From positions 1 through 13,409 of the forward strand of contig JAGWYC010000028.1 of NCBI GenBank assembly GCA_018969565.1: a DNA stretch of 13,409 nucleotides. Reading direction: 5' to 3'. This DNA is from Bacteroidota bacterium (GTDB lineage Bacteria > Bacteroidota > Bacteroidia > NS11-12g > UBA955). Positions 7,025 to 13,409 of this stretch are shown here, piece by piece. The notes beneath the pieces were generated by a model. That model saw only the letters and a list, made by a program, of their open reading frames with translations, did no database searches and was not told the DNA's origin. Each line of letters starts with the position of its first letter. The stretch's first letter is position 1. The translations under genes and the position numbers were made by a program.

Positions 7025-7753
7025 TCAGCGCTTCGCCTGTTTCCACCAGGCGCGTTGTTCTATGGCAATGGCACGCTGAACCAGCTCATCGGTTTCTCCT
7101 AGTAAGAAGTTCCTATAGTTTTCCCAGCCCTTGTTTGTATAAGCCGGGTTTGGATAAAATTCTGAAGCGCCCCAGTCCAGGCTATCGCTGTTTGGAATCC
7201 GGTAATCGCCCCAATTGCAGGTTTTGCTGAGCTTGCTTCTATAGGAAGTCCAGGTGCCTTCAAACTGGTTGTTCTCATTGCCATCGGCGCCGTCCCATAA
7301 GTCGTTGTAGTGAATGGCTCCGGATGAATCAATGTAAATGAACGTGCTGAAACGGCCTTCAAACCAGCCGGCAGTGGCGCTGGCCGTGTCTTCATAGAAG
7401 CGGTAATGGCCTATGATAAAGCCTTCCTGATAAGGGATGTATTCATTTATTGGCAACAGCTTGACGGAGTCAATAAATAAGCGACCATGGAAGTAATCGT
7501 AGTATTCCTTCACCCTCGTTTGGCCGGTCACGGTAAATGATTTGCTTGCCGGCTCATATTCTACGGCATCGAAGTGGATGTAGAAGCGCTGATAATCGCT
7601 GCCGATATAACCCAGTGGCTGCTGTAAACCGCAGGTATCGCACTGCGCATGCCTCCAGAGGCCGGCCAGGTGTTCAAGGGCCATTTGTTGAGCCTTAGCA
7701 CTTAGGGGCATAAACAGGAGGCAGCACAACAAGCGGAGCGGATACCTGTGCAT
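7025..7753 (-). CDS. secreted protein of unknown function
   Basis: A 242-residue protein that I do not recognise. It has a signal peptide (about 1-21, LRLLCCLLFMPLSAKA before QQ), so it should be periplasmic or surface-exposed. The mature part begins with AGLWRHAQ and a CDTC pair (Cys38, Cys41). It then shows aromatic-rich beta-strand-like segments (FYIHFDAVEYEP, GFIIGHYRFYEDT, GWFEGRFSTFIYID) that resemble a small beta-barrel or lipocalin-like fold, though no family motif is certain. The C-terminal part, with GDYRIPNSDSLDWG and FYPNPAY, is polar and rich in Asn, Tyr and Trp and may be a second conserved unit. The ATG at 7753 is preceded by a promoter-like element whose -7 box ends four bases before it. 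The gene lies downstream of the ompA-like gene on the same strand, separated by a terminator, so it is probably its own transcription unit. Confidence 0.8.
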   Translation of the reverse strand: MHRYPLRLLCCLLFMPLSAKAQQMALEHLAGLWRHAQCDTCGLQQPLGYIGSDYQRFYIHFDAVEYEPASKSFTVTGQTRVKEYYDYFHGRLFIDSVKLLPINEYIPYQEGFIIGHYRFYEDTASATAGWFEGRFSTFIYIDSSGAIHYNDLWDGADGNENNQFEGTWTSYRSKLSKTCNWGDYRIPNSDSLDWGASEFYPNPAYTNKGWENYRNFLLGETDELVQRAIAIEQRAWWKQAKR

Positions 7754-7757
7754 GATT

Positions 7758-7788
7758 CAAATTAAGGTTCTACCATACAAAAACAAAA
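7758..7788 (-). promoter_or_regulatory. putative promoter of the secreted-protein gene, overlapping a terminator foot
   Basis: On the minus strand TTTTG (7788-7784) is followed after 18 nt by TTAATTTG (7765-7758), a 7-of-8 match to TAnnTTTG with TTG-type -33 spacing. Four bases (AATC) separate the -7 box from the ATG at 7753. The -33 bases coincide with the foot of the terminator hairpin of the preceding gene. Confidence 0.5.
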
Positions 7789-7819
7789 GAGGCATCCGCC
7801 GATGGTGGATGCCTCTTTT
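7785..7819 (-). terminator. intrinsic terminator of the OmpA-domain gene
   Basis: A perfect 13-bp inverted repeat (7785-7797 and 7807-7819, AAAAGAGGCATCC and its complement) with a 9-nt loop. In the minus-strand direction it begins about 15 nt after the stop codon at 7835 and runs into a T-rich stretch (TTTTGTTTTTG), as expected for a Rho-independent terminator. The opposite strand also has TTTTATT after the stem, but no gene there needs it. Confidence 0.88.
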
Positions 7820-7834
7820 ATTGGGGCTTAGAAG

Positions 7835-9034
7835 TTATTCCCCGCCGCCGAGGAGCTTCTTGCTCACTTTGTATTTCTTATGGATTTTGCCGGCCTTGGT
7901 CTTGGACTTCTTGATGCCGTTCAGGTCAACACCGTTGATCTGGAAGGTATTTCCGTCTTCGGTTTTCGCATACAACTTGGCATCCTTGATGTTCAGCTTG
8001 TCATACACAATTTCCCAGCGGCTGCCAACTTTGATGCCGGGGATGATCATGGTGGGGCAATCGCTGGCCACATACAGTTCAGAAATGTTTACACCTGAAG
8101 GCTTAAACTTGGCGCGGTATTTACCGGTCTGGGCATTGCATAGTGCAATGTTACCGGGGCAGCGCACGGGGAATTCAAAGCGCGCGTTATTCTTGTCTTT
8201 GGAGAAGCCGGGACGATCGTTCTTGTTCTGTTCCCAGTAGCCTTTGCCTTTGTCTTCCCACACAGACATTTTTCCCTTTTTGTAGCACTCGATGTCCACG
8301 TCAAAGATGACGGTCATAGGACGCTTCTTCAAACAGGTATCGCCGCACATGCTGATGTTAAAGATGCCGGCGTAGGTCATGTTCTGACCTTTGGCATTCT
8401 TCAGCGGGTAATCAGAGTTCATAATGTCGGAAGCGCCCTGAGTAGCCTTCACTTTGATGCAGGAAGCAGATTGCTGGCACAGGCTGCGGTAGGCGCAGAT
8501 GTTCATGCGCACTTTGATGCCTCCGCCCAATGATACGGTGGTGTCGTAGTTGCAGGTATCTTTTACTACAGGCTTGGGTGGAGGAGGGGCCACTTTCTTT
8601 TCCTTGTAGATGATCGTAATCTCCACACGGCGGTTCTTCTGACGTTTTTCCTCGTCTTCGTTGATTTCGCGGGGCCTGCTTTCGCCGAAATAACTCTTTT
8701 CCAGAATCAGGGAGTCCATACCCTTTTCGCGCAGGTAATCGTACACACCGTCCACGCGCTTCTGAGAGAGTACCAAGTTGTAGTCGTCGCTGCCCAGACT
8801 GTCTGTGTGGCCTGTGAGGACTACTTTGTAATCTTTTTTAGTGGCGAGGTCTGCAATCAGTTTGTCGAGTTTCTCTGATTCAGCCTTTTTAATCGCCCAC
8901 TTGTTCAGGTCGAAATACACCTGCACGGCGGGCATGATTTCTTTTGGTTTTGGCTGGCGGGTGGTTTGTCCGTTCAGGTTACCTGCGCAAAGGGCGCCTG
9001 TAAGTGCCAGCATCATAGCTATCCGTTTCTTCAT
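7835..9034 (-). CDS. OmpA-domain protein with Cys-rich C-terminal region of unknown function
   Basis: A 399-residue exported protein. It has a signal peptide (about 1-22, ending NG before Gln), then directly an OmpA/MotB-type peptidoglycan-binding domain (about 35-142) with TGHTDSLGSDDYN (74-86), LSQKRVDGVYDYL, and the closing NRRVEI (134-139). A Pro-rich linker (VAPPPPKP, about 148-155) leads to some 240 residues I do not recognise. These carry ten cysteines (161, 180, 186, 192, 230, 234, 250, 292, 299, 326), suggesting several disulfides in the periplasm, and end in a Lys-rich tail. There is no N-terminal beta-barrel. The order is therefore the reverse of classic OmpA, where the peptidoglycan-binding domain comes last. 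Cys16 lies in the signal peptide and does not fit a lipobox. The gene has its own strong terminator. A weak TATTTTCG box lies about 15 nt before the ATG. Confidence 0.9.
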   Translation of the reverse strand: MKKRIAMMLALTGALCAGNLNGQTTRQPKPKEIMPAVQVYFDLNKWAIKKAESEKLDKLIADLATKKDYKVVLTGHTDSLGSDDYNLVLSQKRVDGVYDYLREKGMDSLILEKSYFGESRPREINEDEEKRQKNRRVEITIIYKEKKVAPPPPKPVVKDTCNYDTTVSLGGGIKVRMNICAYRSLCQQSASCIKVKATQGASDIMNSDYPLKNAKGQNMTYAGIFNISMCGDTCLKKRPMTVIFDVDIECYKKGKMSVWEDKGKGYWEQNKNDRPGFSKDKNNARFEFPVRCPGNIALCNAQTGKYRAKFKPSGVNISELYVASDCPTMIIPGIKVGSRWEIVYDKLNIKDAKLYAKTEDGNTFQINGVDLNGIKKSKTKAGKIHKKYKVSKKLLGGGE

Positions 9035-9104
9035 GGTGAAAGATGGTTGCGAAAATAAGGGTGGAAGGTTTATTACGGGTTAAGAATTGTCAATAATTAT
9101 GTGC

Positions 9105-10214
9105 TCAATAGGTCGCGGCAACGGCGTCAAGCAGCGTGGGCCAGTCCTGAAAGTCCCCGCGGCCTGCACCCAGGCGCACCAGAATAAGCCTTTTGGCCCG
9201 GTTCACGTAAATATACTGCCCTAGATGACCGCGGGCCATGAAGCTGCCGTCAGGGCGAAGCCACCACTGACGATGGTAATGGGCGGCCGTGCCTGGCTCA
9301 CGGGAAACCTGCGTGGATTCCATGACCCAGTCTTTGGGAACTACCTGAGTGCCGTTCCAGCGCCCGCTGTCCAGATAAAGTCTACCGAATTTCGCATAGT
9401 CTCTGGCTCGGGCATTGATGCAGCAAAAGGCTTTTTCCATGCCCGTTTTGGTATCGTCAATGCTCCAGCTGGCATCGTATTCCATCTGCAAAGGTGACCA
9501 GATTTTTTCCTGCAAATAGGCCGTGAGGCTTTTGCCTTTGAGTGCGCGCTCTAATACCAGACCAAGCACCTGCGTATTCCCGCTGATATACTCATATTCA
9601 GTGCCGGGCTGTCGCTTCAGCTTCAGGTTCATGGTCTGTTCACGAAGGTTAAACCCATAGTAAAAGGAAGCCGCTTCGCTGAGCGGTGAGTAGTAACTTT
9701 CCTTGAAATCCACACCGCTGCTCATGTCCAGCACGTGTTCAATGGTTACTTTGTCCCAGCCGTTGGCCTTCATTTCCGGGATATAATCACTCACTTTATC
9801 GGAAGTGCTGCGAATCAGGCCATCGGCAATAGCGCAACCGAACAGCGCAGAAACAAATGATTTAGCCATAGAAAAGGTGGGTACGATGCTGCTGTCGGTA
9901 TATCCTTCAAAGTATTTTTCAAACAGAATGCTGTCGTTCCGAATAATCAGGAAGGCTCTGCTGTCGTTGGCTTCCAGAATGGAAATCACGTTTTGCTTTT
10001 TTCCTTCCCATAAAATATCATCCAATTGCTCCTGACCCTTTACAAAACGGAAAGGCTTGGCGGAAGCTTTTAATGGCTTGGAAGGGAATTTCTCGTAATC
10101 GCCAATATCCGAAAAATTCCATACAATAAATCTTCCCGTAAGACAACTGTTAAAGGTTAATGCAAAGATGACAGCACCAATAAGGAGTGCAATCAGAAGG
10201 AACTTTTTGAGCAT
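9105..10214 (-). CDS. membrane-anchored serine hydrolase, beta-lactamase (class C / EstB-like) family
   Basis: About 369 residues from the ATG at 10214. A TTG at 10220 in the same frame would add two residues but lies inside the promoter-like box, so I reject it. Residue numbers here count from that TTG. A hydrophobic segment (about 5-24) is followed by NSC at 26, so it is either a signal anchor or a loosely matching lipoprotein signal. The catalytic domain shows FSMAK with Ser117 and Lys120 (SxxK), YIS with Tyr211 in EYEYISGNT, the INARARDYAKFGRLYLDSGRWNG block typical of this family, and GHLGQ (His332, Gly334) in place of KTG. Members include esterases, D-aminopeptidases, carboxypeptidases and beta-lactamases, so the substrate is unknown. 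It is divergent from an L,D-transpeptidase, which fits a role in cell-wall or periplasmic hydrolysis, but this is inference. Confidence 0.9.
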   Translation of the reverse strand: MLKKFLLIALLIGAVIFALTFNSCLTGRFIVWNFSDIGDYEKFPSKPLKASAKPFRFVKGQEQLDDILWEGKKQNVISILEANDSRAFLIIRNDSILFEKYFEGYTDSSIVPTFSMAKSFVSALFGCAIADGLIRSTSDKVSDYIPEMKANGWDKVTIEHVLDMSSGVDFKESYYSPLSEAASFYYGFNLREQTMNLKLKRQPGTEYEYISGNTQVLGLVLERALKGKSLTAYLQEKIWSPLQMEYDASWSIDDTKTGMEKAFCCINARARDYAKFGRLYLDSGRWNGTQVVPKDWVMESTQVSREPGTAAHYHRQWWLRPDGSFMARGHLGQYIYVNRAKRLILVRLGAGRGDFQDWPTLLDAVAATY

Positions 10215-10217
10215 ACG

Positions 10218-10250
10218 CAAGGTTACTGCCTTTCTTTGATTTCTGCAAGA
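10218..10250 (-). promoter_or_regulatory. putative promoter of the serine hydrolase gene
   Basis: On the minus strand TCTTG (10250-10246) is followed after 20 nt by TAACCTTG (10225-10218), a 7-of-8 match to TAnnTTTG. Only three bases (CGT) separate it from the ATG at 10214, so the message would be leaderless or nearly so. Confidence 0.5.
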
Positions 10251-10322
10251 TGTTGGGTTACAGGGAATTGCTTCAGGTAAGAACAGTGGTTGTTCGTCAT
10301 TAATTCTAATAAAGAACTTCTG

Positions 10323-10329
10323 TAACTTG
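10323..10329 (+). promoter_or_regulatory. weak -7-like box before the L,D-transpeptidase gene
   Basis: TAACTTG, a TAnnTTTG box lacking one T (as at 908-914), lies seven bases before the ATG at 10337 in the 122-nt gap between divergent genes. No TTG lies at a fitting -33 distance. This is a low-confidence pattern match. Confidence 0.25.
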
Positions 10330-10336
10330 CCCTTTT

Positions 10337-12160
10337 ATGCACAAGGGTCTGAAGATTCTTCTTTTAGCCATGTTACTGGGCTTCGCTGTTGCTTTGCCTT
10401 TTTGCCGCAAGGCGCCGAGCACTTTTCCCGAGCTGAAGGCGGAACAATTCAATTTTGATGAAGTGAAGGAACACATCAAATCTGTGCTGGAACAAACGCA
10501 AGGAGAAGATTTTCTGCTGTATAAGGACACCTTGCTTCGTTTCTATACCAAGCGCGAATTTGAGCCTGTTTGGCTGAACAGTTTCTCCGAACCGGGCTTC
10601 AAGCAGAAGATAGCAGCGCTCTACGATACCTTGTTCACAGAGGGTTTGCTGCCAGAATGGTACCATCGCGATACCATTTTTGACATCATGGATCTGGGCC
10701 GCACAGGAACCGGGGAACAACTGTATCACCGTCTTGCCTTTGTGGAAGTGCTTTTGAGCAGTACCCTGGTGGAAATGCAGCACGACAAGCTACTGGGCCG
10801 GGTGAAGCCCTGCGCCGAATATGATAAATGTGATCTGGTGCGTAAGGATACCCAAAAGGTGGATTTCCTGAGGGTGTTGCATCCGACCAACTTTCTTAAA
10901 GAATTCACAGCCCAGAACATCAGCGACAGCAATTATGTCCGCCTGAAGCAATACCTGAGCAACTGGCTTCCCGGATACAAAACCGATACGGTGGGCGGTG
11001 ATATACGCATCCCAACCAGAAAGCTGAAACAAGGCGATACAGGACTGGAAGTGCGACAGCTCACCGCGCGTTTGCTCGCCCTGGATCTGATGCCCGACAG
11101 TATGGTGCGCCTGGCGGGAAGTACTTATACCAAGGCTGCAGCCAGGGCCGTACAATGGTTCCAGGATCAGTCCGGACTGGTGCCCGATGGCGTGGTGGGG
11201 GCTGACACCTGGAAGCTGCTCTTTGCCGGTGCGAAGTATAAGTACCGCCAGATAGCCGTGAATATGGAACGACTGCGCTGGAGCGTACTGCCGGATACAG
11301 CGCCCTACGTCAGGGTGAATATTCCGGAGTTTCGCGCCTGGCTGTATTACGGCGACAGTGTAGGAAGCATGAAGGTATGCGACGGCAAGCCACGTCCGGC
11401 AGACTATGAAGCGAAACTGGCTCAGTACGCCAAAACGGGAAAGTTCCTGGATAAGCCACTGGATCCACAAACTCCGATGATTGAATCAGCCATTACCACC
11501 ATCGTGCTGAATCCTACCTGGAGTGTTCCTGCCAATATTGTGAGCCGTGAGATGCTTTCCTCAATCCGTCGTGATCCCGGTTACCTGCCCCGAAACGGAT
11601 ATCGTGTGTATCGGGGAAACACGGAGTTGAATCCCTACCGTATCAACTGGTATCAGGTGCAGCCGGGTAAAATTCCCTACCGCATTGTGCAGGATCCCGG
11701 CGACGACAACAGCCTGGGGCTGATCAAATTTGTGTTTCCCAACAAATACAGCGTGTATATGCACGATACTCCGCAAAAATCTAAGTTTAAGCAGAATAAC
11801 CGCGCGGTGAGTCACGGCTGTGTGCGCCTGGAAGATCCCATGCGTTTCGCGGCCTTTCTGCTTCAGTTCCAGAAAAAGCCGAACTACGACGATCTGCGCA
11901 TCTGGATGGGGTATGCGCCGCTTGACTCGATGCGCCGCCTGCGCTGGGATACCACGGCCAACAAGGAGCAATTCCGCAAAAAGGAAACTTATAACATATA
12001 TCTGCAAAAGCGCGTGCCTGTGTTTATGGTGTATCAGACTGCCCGGGTTGATGCAGCTGGGAATTTCCGCACCAGCTTTGATATATACGGGCTTGATGAA
12101 AAACTCTGGAGGCTGATGGATCAGAAACAGTTAACACACCGCAATCTGCCTCCGGTGTGA
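10337..12160 (+). CDS. L,D-transpeptidase, YcbB (LdtD)-like
   Basis: A 607-residue envelope enzyme, close to the length of E. coli YcbB (615), that would form 3-3 cross-links in peptidoglycan or attach substrates to it. It begins with a membrane or signal segment (about 5-22) followed by Cys23, which fits a lipobox poorly. An N-terminal helical region (about 30-215) is followed by a peptidoglycan-binding_1 domain (about 228-296: KQGDTGLEVRQLTARLLALD ... AVQWFQDQSGLVPDGVVG). The YkuD catalytic domain follows (about 320-570), with H476 in YMHDTP and the active-site motif S492-H-G-C-V-R497, whose nucleophile is Cys495. All catalytic residues are present. The C-terminal part (VPVFMVYQTARVDAAGNFRTS...DIYGLDEKLW) is typical of the YcbB subfamily. 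The ATG at 10337 directly precedes the signal. It is divergent from the serine hydrolase and convergent with the DUF3307 gene, 33 nt away. Confidence 0.95.
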   Translation: MHKGLKILLLAMLLGFAVALPFCRKAPSTFPELKAEQFNFDEVKEHIKSVLEQTQGEDFLLYKDTLLRFYTKREFEPVWLNSFSEPGFKQKIAALYDTLFTEGLLPEWYHRDTIFDIMDLGRTGTGEQLYHRLAFVEVLLSSTLVEMQHDKLLGRVKPCAEYDKCDLVRKDTQKVDFLRVLHPTNFLKEFTAQNISDSNYVRLKQYLSNWLPGYKTDTVGGDIRIPTRKLKQGDTGLEVRQLTARLLALDLMPDSMVRLAGSTYTKAAARAVQWFQDQSGLVPDGVVGADTWKLLFAGAKYKYRQIAVNMERLRWSVLPDTAPYVRVNIPEFRAWLYYGDSVGSMKVCDGKPRPADYEAKLAQYAKTGKFLDKPLDPQTPMIESAITTIVLNPTWSVPANIVSREMLSSIRRDPGYLPRNGYRVYRGNTELNPYRINWYQVQPGKIPYRIVQDPGDDNSLGLIKFVFPNKYSVYMHDTPQKSKFKQNNRAVSHGCVRLEDPMRFAAFLLQFQKKPNYDDLRIWMGYAPLDSMRRLRWDTTANKEQFRKKETYNIYLQKRVPVFMVYQTARVDAAGNFRTSFDIYGLDEKLWRLMDQKQLTHRNLPPV

Positions 12161-12193
12161 GCCGCCTGAAAGCCGAAGGCAGAACAAAAAATT

Positions 12194-12919
12194 TCAGGGT
12201 GCAACCGGCAGCAACTGCAAGGTCAGCAGGCCACAGGCTATGGAAAGTCCAAAGCTGAGCAGGGTGCCAATCAGTACATATTCAGTCAGGATTCGATTTC
12301 TGGATTCCTGTAAATCACCAAAGCGGAATACTGATTTTGCAGCCACCAGGAATCCAATGGCTTCCCAATGATTGGTTACCACAAAGGTGAACACAAACAG
12401 GCGCTCCAGAATACCGATATAGGTACCGGCCTTTTTCAGGGAAACCATATCGTGTTGCTGAATATCCCGGAACCATCGCCCCATGAGGTGTTGGATTACC
12501 ACGCTGGATACCCCTGCGAGGAATAGAATGGCATTGGCATATACCCAGAATACGGCAGGGATTTTCAGTTCCCAAACCGACAGGTGCGTACCGGTATAGA
12601 TGAGCCACACGGCGATAATCACCAGGATGTGCATCGCCTGATCGAGCCAGAAAATCAGCTTCAACGGATAATTCCCGGTCAGCCTGCGTTCTAAAAGGTC
12701 ACTGATGAGGGCAAACAGCATCAGTCCAATTCCGTAGTAAAGAAAATTAATGTGTCGGATCAGTAATGTCGGCAATAGGCCTTGCAACAGTATGCATAGG
12801 AAATAACCTGAGGTATGGCGCGTCAAGACGGTTGCCGGGGTGGTTTCCGAACGTGTCGCCGTTTTCAGCATGAAATCGCAGATAACGTGCGAAAGGAGCA
12901 GCTTCAGCAGAACAATCAT
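12194..12919 (-). CDS. DUF3307 family integral membrane protein
   Basis: A 241-residue protein with about six hydrophobic segments. The pattern matches DUF3307: H11-x3-D15 in LLLSHVICDFML near the N-terminus, H35 in VLTRHTSGYF, D74 in ALISDLLERRL, and D93-Q-x2-H97 in FWLDQAMHILVI. The conserved His and Asp residues lie in or near the membrane segments and could bind a metal or form an active site, but the family has no established function as far as I know. The second half (about 125-241) adds two or three more helices around a polar section (MGRWFRDIQQHDMVSLKKAG), longer than minimal family members. Its ATG overlaps the stop of the SatD-family gene (ATGA), so the two are probably translated together. 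The frame is open without a Shine-Dalgarno. No good terminator is visible in the 33 nt before the convergent transpeptidase gene. Confidence 0.85.
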   Translation of the reverse strand: MIVLLKLLLSHVICDFMLKTATRSETTPATVLTRHTSGYFLCILLQGLLPTLLIRHINFLYYGIGLMLFALISDLLERRLTGNYPLKLIFWLDQAMHILVIIAVWLIYTGTHLSVWELKIPAVFWVYANAILFLAGVSSVVIQHLMGRWFRDIQQHDMVSLKKAGTYIGILERLFVFTFVVTNHWEAIGFLVAAKSVFRFGDLQESRNRILTEYVLIGTLLSFGLSIACGLLTLQLLPVAP

Positions 12920-13409
12920 GCCAATAATCGGTTCAGTTTCTTCCGGTATAATGCATCCATGGCGAGTACTTCTGACACACAGGCTCTTTTCCAGCGACCG
13001 CTTACAGAGTTCTGCTTAATGCCCAGTTTGAGGCCCAGTTCATGTTGCGTGGCCCCGGGGTTTTCCAATACCAGTTCCATCAAGGCTGCCGAGGAAACAC
13101 TCCATTCATTCATAAACAGCGAAGCAAGCCTGAATATAAGGTTCATTTCTTCATTAAAGTCGGGCCAGGGACTTTCTAAACCAAAGATGCTGTGCTCACG
13201 CCTGAGTAAATCGAACTTTTCTCCGGCCCGCACATACGCCGGTCCGTTGCTTTCCGATACCCTGCTTCCCTGGTAGGTTTTTTCTCCAATGCCGATGCTC
13301 AGCCTGATGTCAATGCCGGCACCCGGTTCATTCTTGTCTGCACCTGTTTTTTTTATCAAGGCCTTGATATGCAGGGCTCGGTGCAGCGCCACTTCGGGGT
13401 TTTGTATTT
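12916..13409 (-). CDS. SatD-family protein with C-terminal helix-turn-helix (5' end cut by window)
   Basis: The minus-strand frame is open to the window edge: the residues IQNPE precede the GTG at 13392, which is therefore an internal Val codon and not the start. 163 residues are visible and the N-terminal part is missing. The sequence (NPEVALHRALHIKALIKK, then IDIRLSIGIGEKTYQGSRVSESNGPAYVRAGEKFDLLR) is the conserved core of SatD-like proteins, which usually begin with a GDI motif and carry GDSFQ just before this point. The last ~65 residues hold a helix-turn-helix (MELVLENPGATQHELGLKLG-IKQNSVSGRWKRA) like those of marR-type repressors. SatD is named after a streptococcal acid-tolerance locus, and its biochemical role is uncertain. 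Its TGA overlaps the ATG of the DUF3307 gene, so the two form an operon. A regulator or sensor that controls or partners with the membrane protein is a reasonable inference. Confidence 0.85.
   Translation of the reverse strand, partial: IQNPEVALHRALHIKALIKKTGADKNEPGAGIDIRLSIGIGEKTYQGSRVSESNGPAYVRAGEKFDLLRREHSIFGLESPWPDFNEEMNLIFRLASLFMNEWSVSSAALMELVLENPGATQHELGLKLGIKQNSVSGRWKRACVSEVLAMDALYRKKLNRLLA

Noticed and set aside
9071..9094. TTGACA-like sigma-70 promoter on the minus strand upstream of the OmpA-domain gene
   Set aside because: No -10 hexamer at a suitable distance, and Bacteroidota promoters follow a different consensus. The match is probably chance in an AT-rich gap.
10790..11470. 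A 226-codon minus-strand open frame inside the L,D-transpeptidase gene
   Set aside because: It overlaps the peptidoglycan-binding domain and the start of the catalytic domain of the real gene and has no recognisable protein character.
12165..12198. Inverted repeat CCTGAAA ... TTTCAGG as terminator between the transpeptidase and DUF3307 genes
   Set aside because: Only 7 bp with a 20-nt loop, and it overlaps the DUF3307 stop codon. The A-run lies in the loop rather than after the stem. Too weak to call.
13390..13392. GTG at 13392 as the start of the SatD-family gene
   Set aside because: The frame continues upstream to the window edge with SatD-like residues (IQNPE), and the family's N-terminal part is missing, so the gene is truncated by the window.

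Overview
The window is a compact, gene-dense stretch of chromosome, almost certainly from a member of the Bacteroidota; Chitinophagales/Saprospiria-like is a guess. The evidence is: exported proteins whose signal peptides end in an Ala-Gln type junction, the near absence of Shine-Dalgarno sequences, and several upstream motifs close to the Bacteroidota -33/-7 promoter (TTG ... TAnnTTTG). I see no tRNA, rRNA, CRISPR array, insertion sequence or phage gene, and no gene-free stretch longer than about 120 bases.

Left part (1-3848): the 5' part of a valyl-tRNA synthetase gene runs off the left edge on the minus strand. It is divergent from a small two-helix membrane protein. A 100-bp block of hairpins and a perfect 20-bp palindrome separates that gene from a minus-strand pair: an outer-membrane beta-barrel-like protein followed after 9 nt by a lipoprotein-type vanadium haloperoxidase/PAP2 enzyme. 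The enzyme carries a degenerate second copy of its own active-site region.

Middle (3924-7753): RNase R (rnr) and a short-chain-type polyprenyl synthase form a plus-strand operon with an ATGA stop/start overlap. They converge, with only 6 nt between stops, on an unrecognised secreted protein.

Right part (7758-13409): the minus strand carries an OmpA-domain protein with an unusual Cys-rich C-terminal half, ended by a strong intrinsic terminator, and upstream of it a membrane-anchored beta-lactamase-fold serine hydrolase. The hydrolase is divergent from a large YcbB-type L,D-transpeptidase on the plus strand. The right edge holds a coupled minus-strand pair: a truncated SatD-family protein with a C-terminal helix-turn-helix, overlapping by ATGA a DUF3307 membrane protein.

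Functionally the region is mainly housekeeping (translation, RNA decay, isoprenoids) plus cell-envelope genes. The most notable items are: the covarying hairpin array at 1271-1370; several promoter-like boxes that end only 3-4 nt before the start codon, suggesting leaderless messages; the terminator whose foot overlaps the next gene's -33 box; the internal pseudo-duplication in the haloperoxidase; the Cys-rich OmpA protein; and the SatD/DUF3307 module. I did not find a clearly new multi-gene system such as a defence island.
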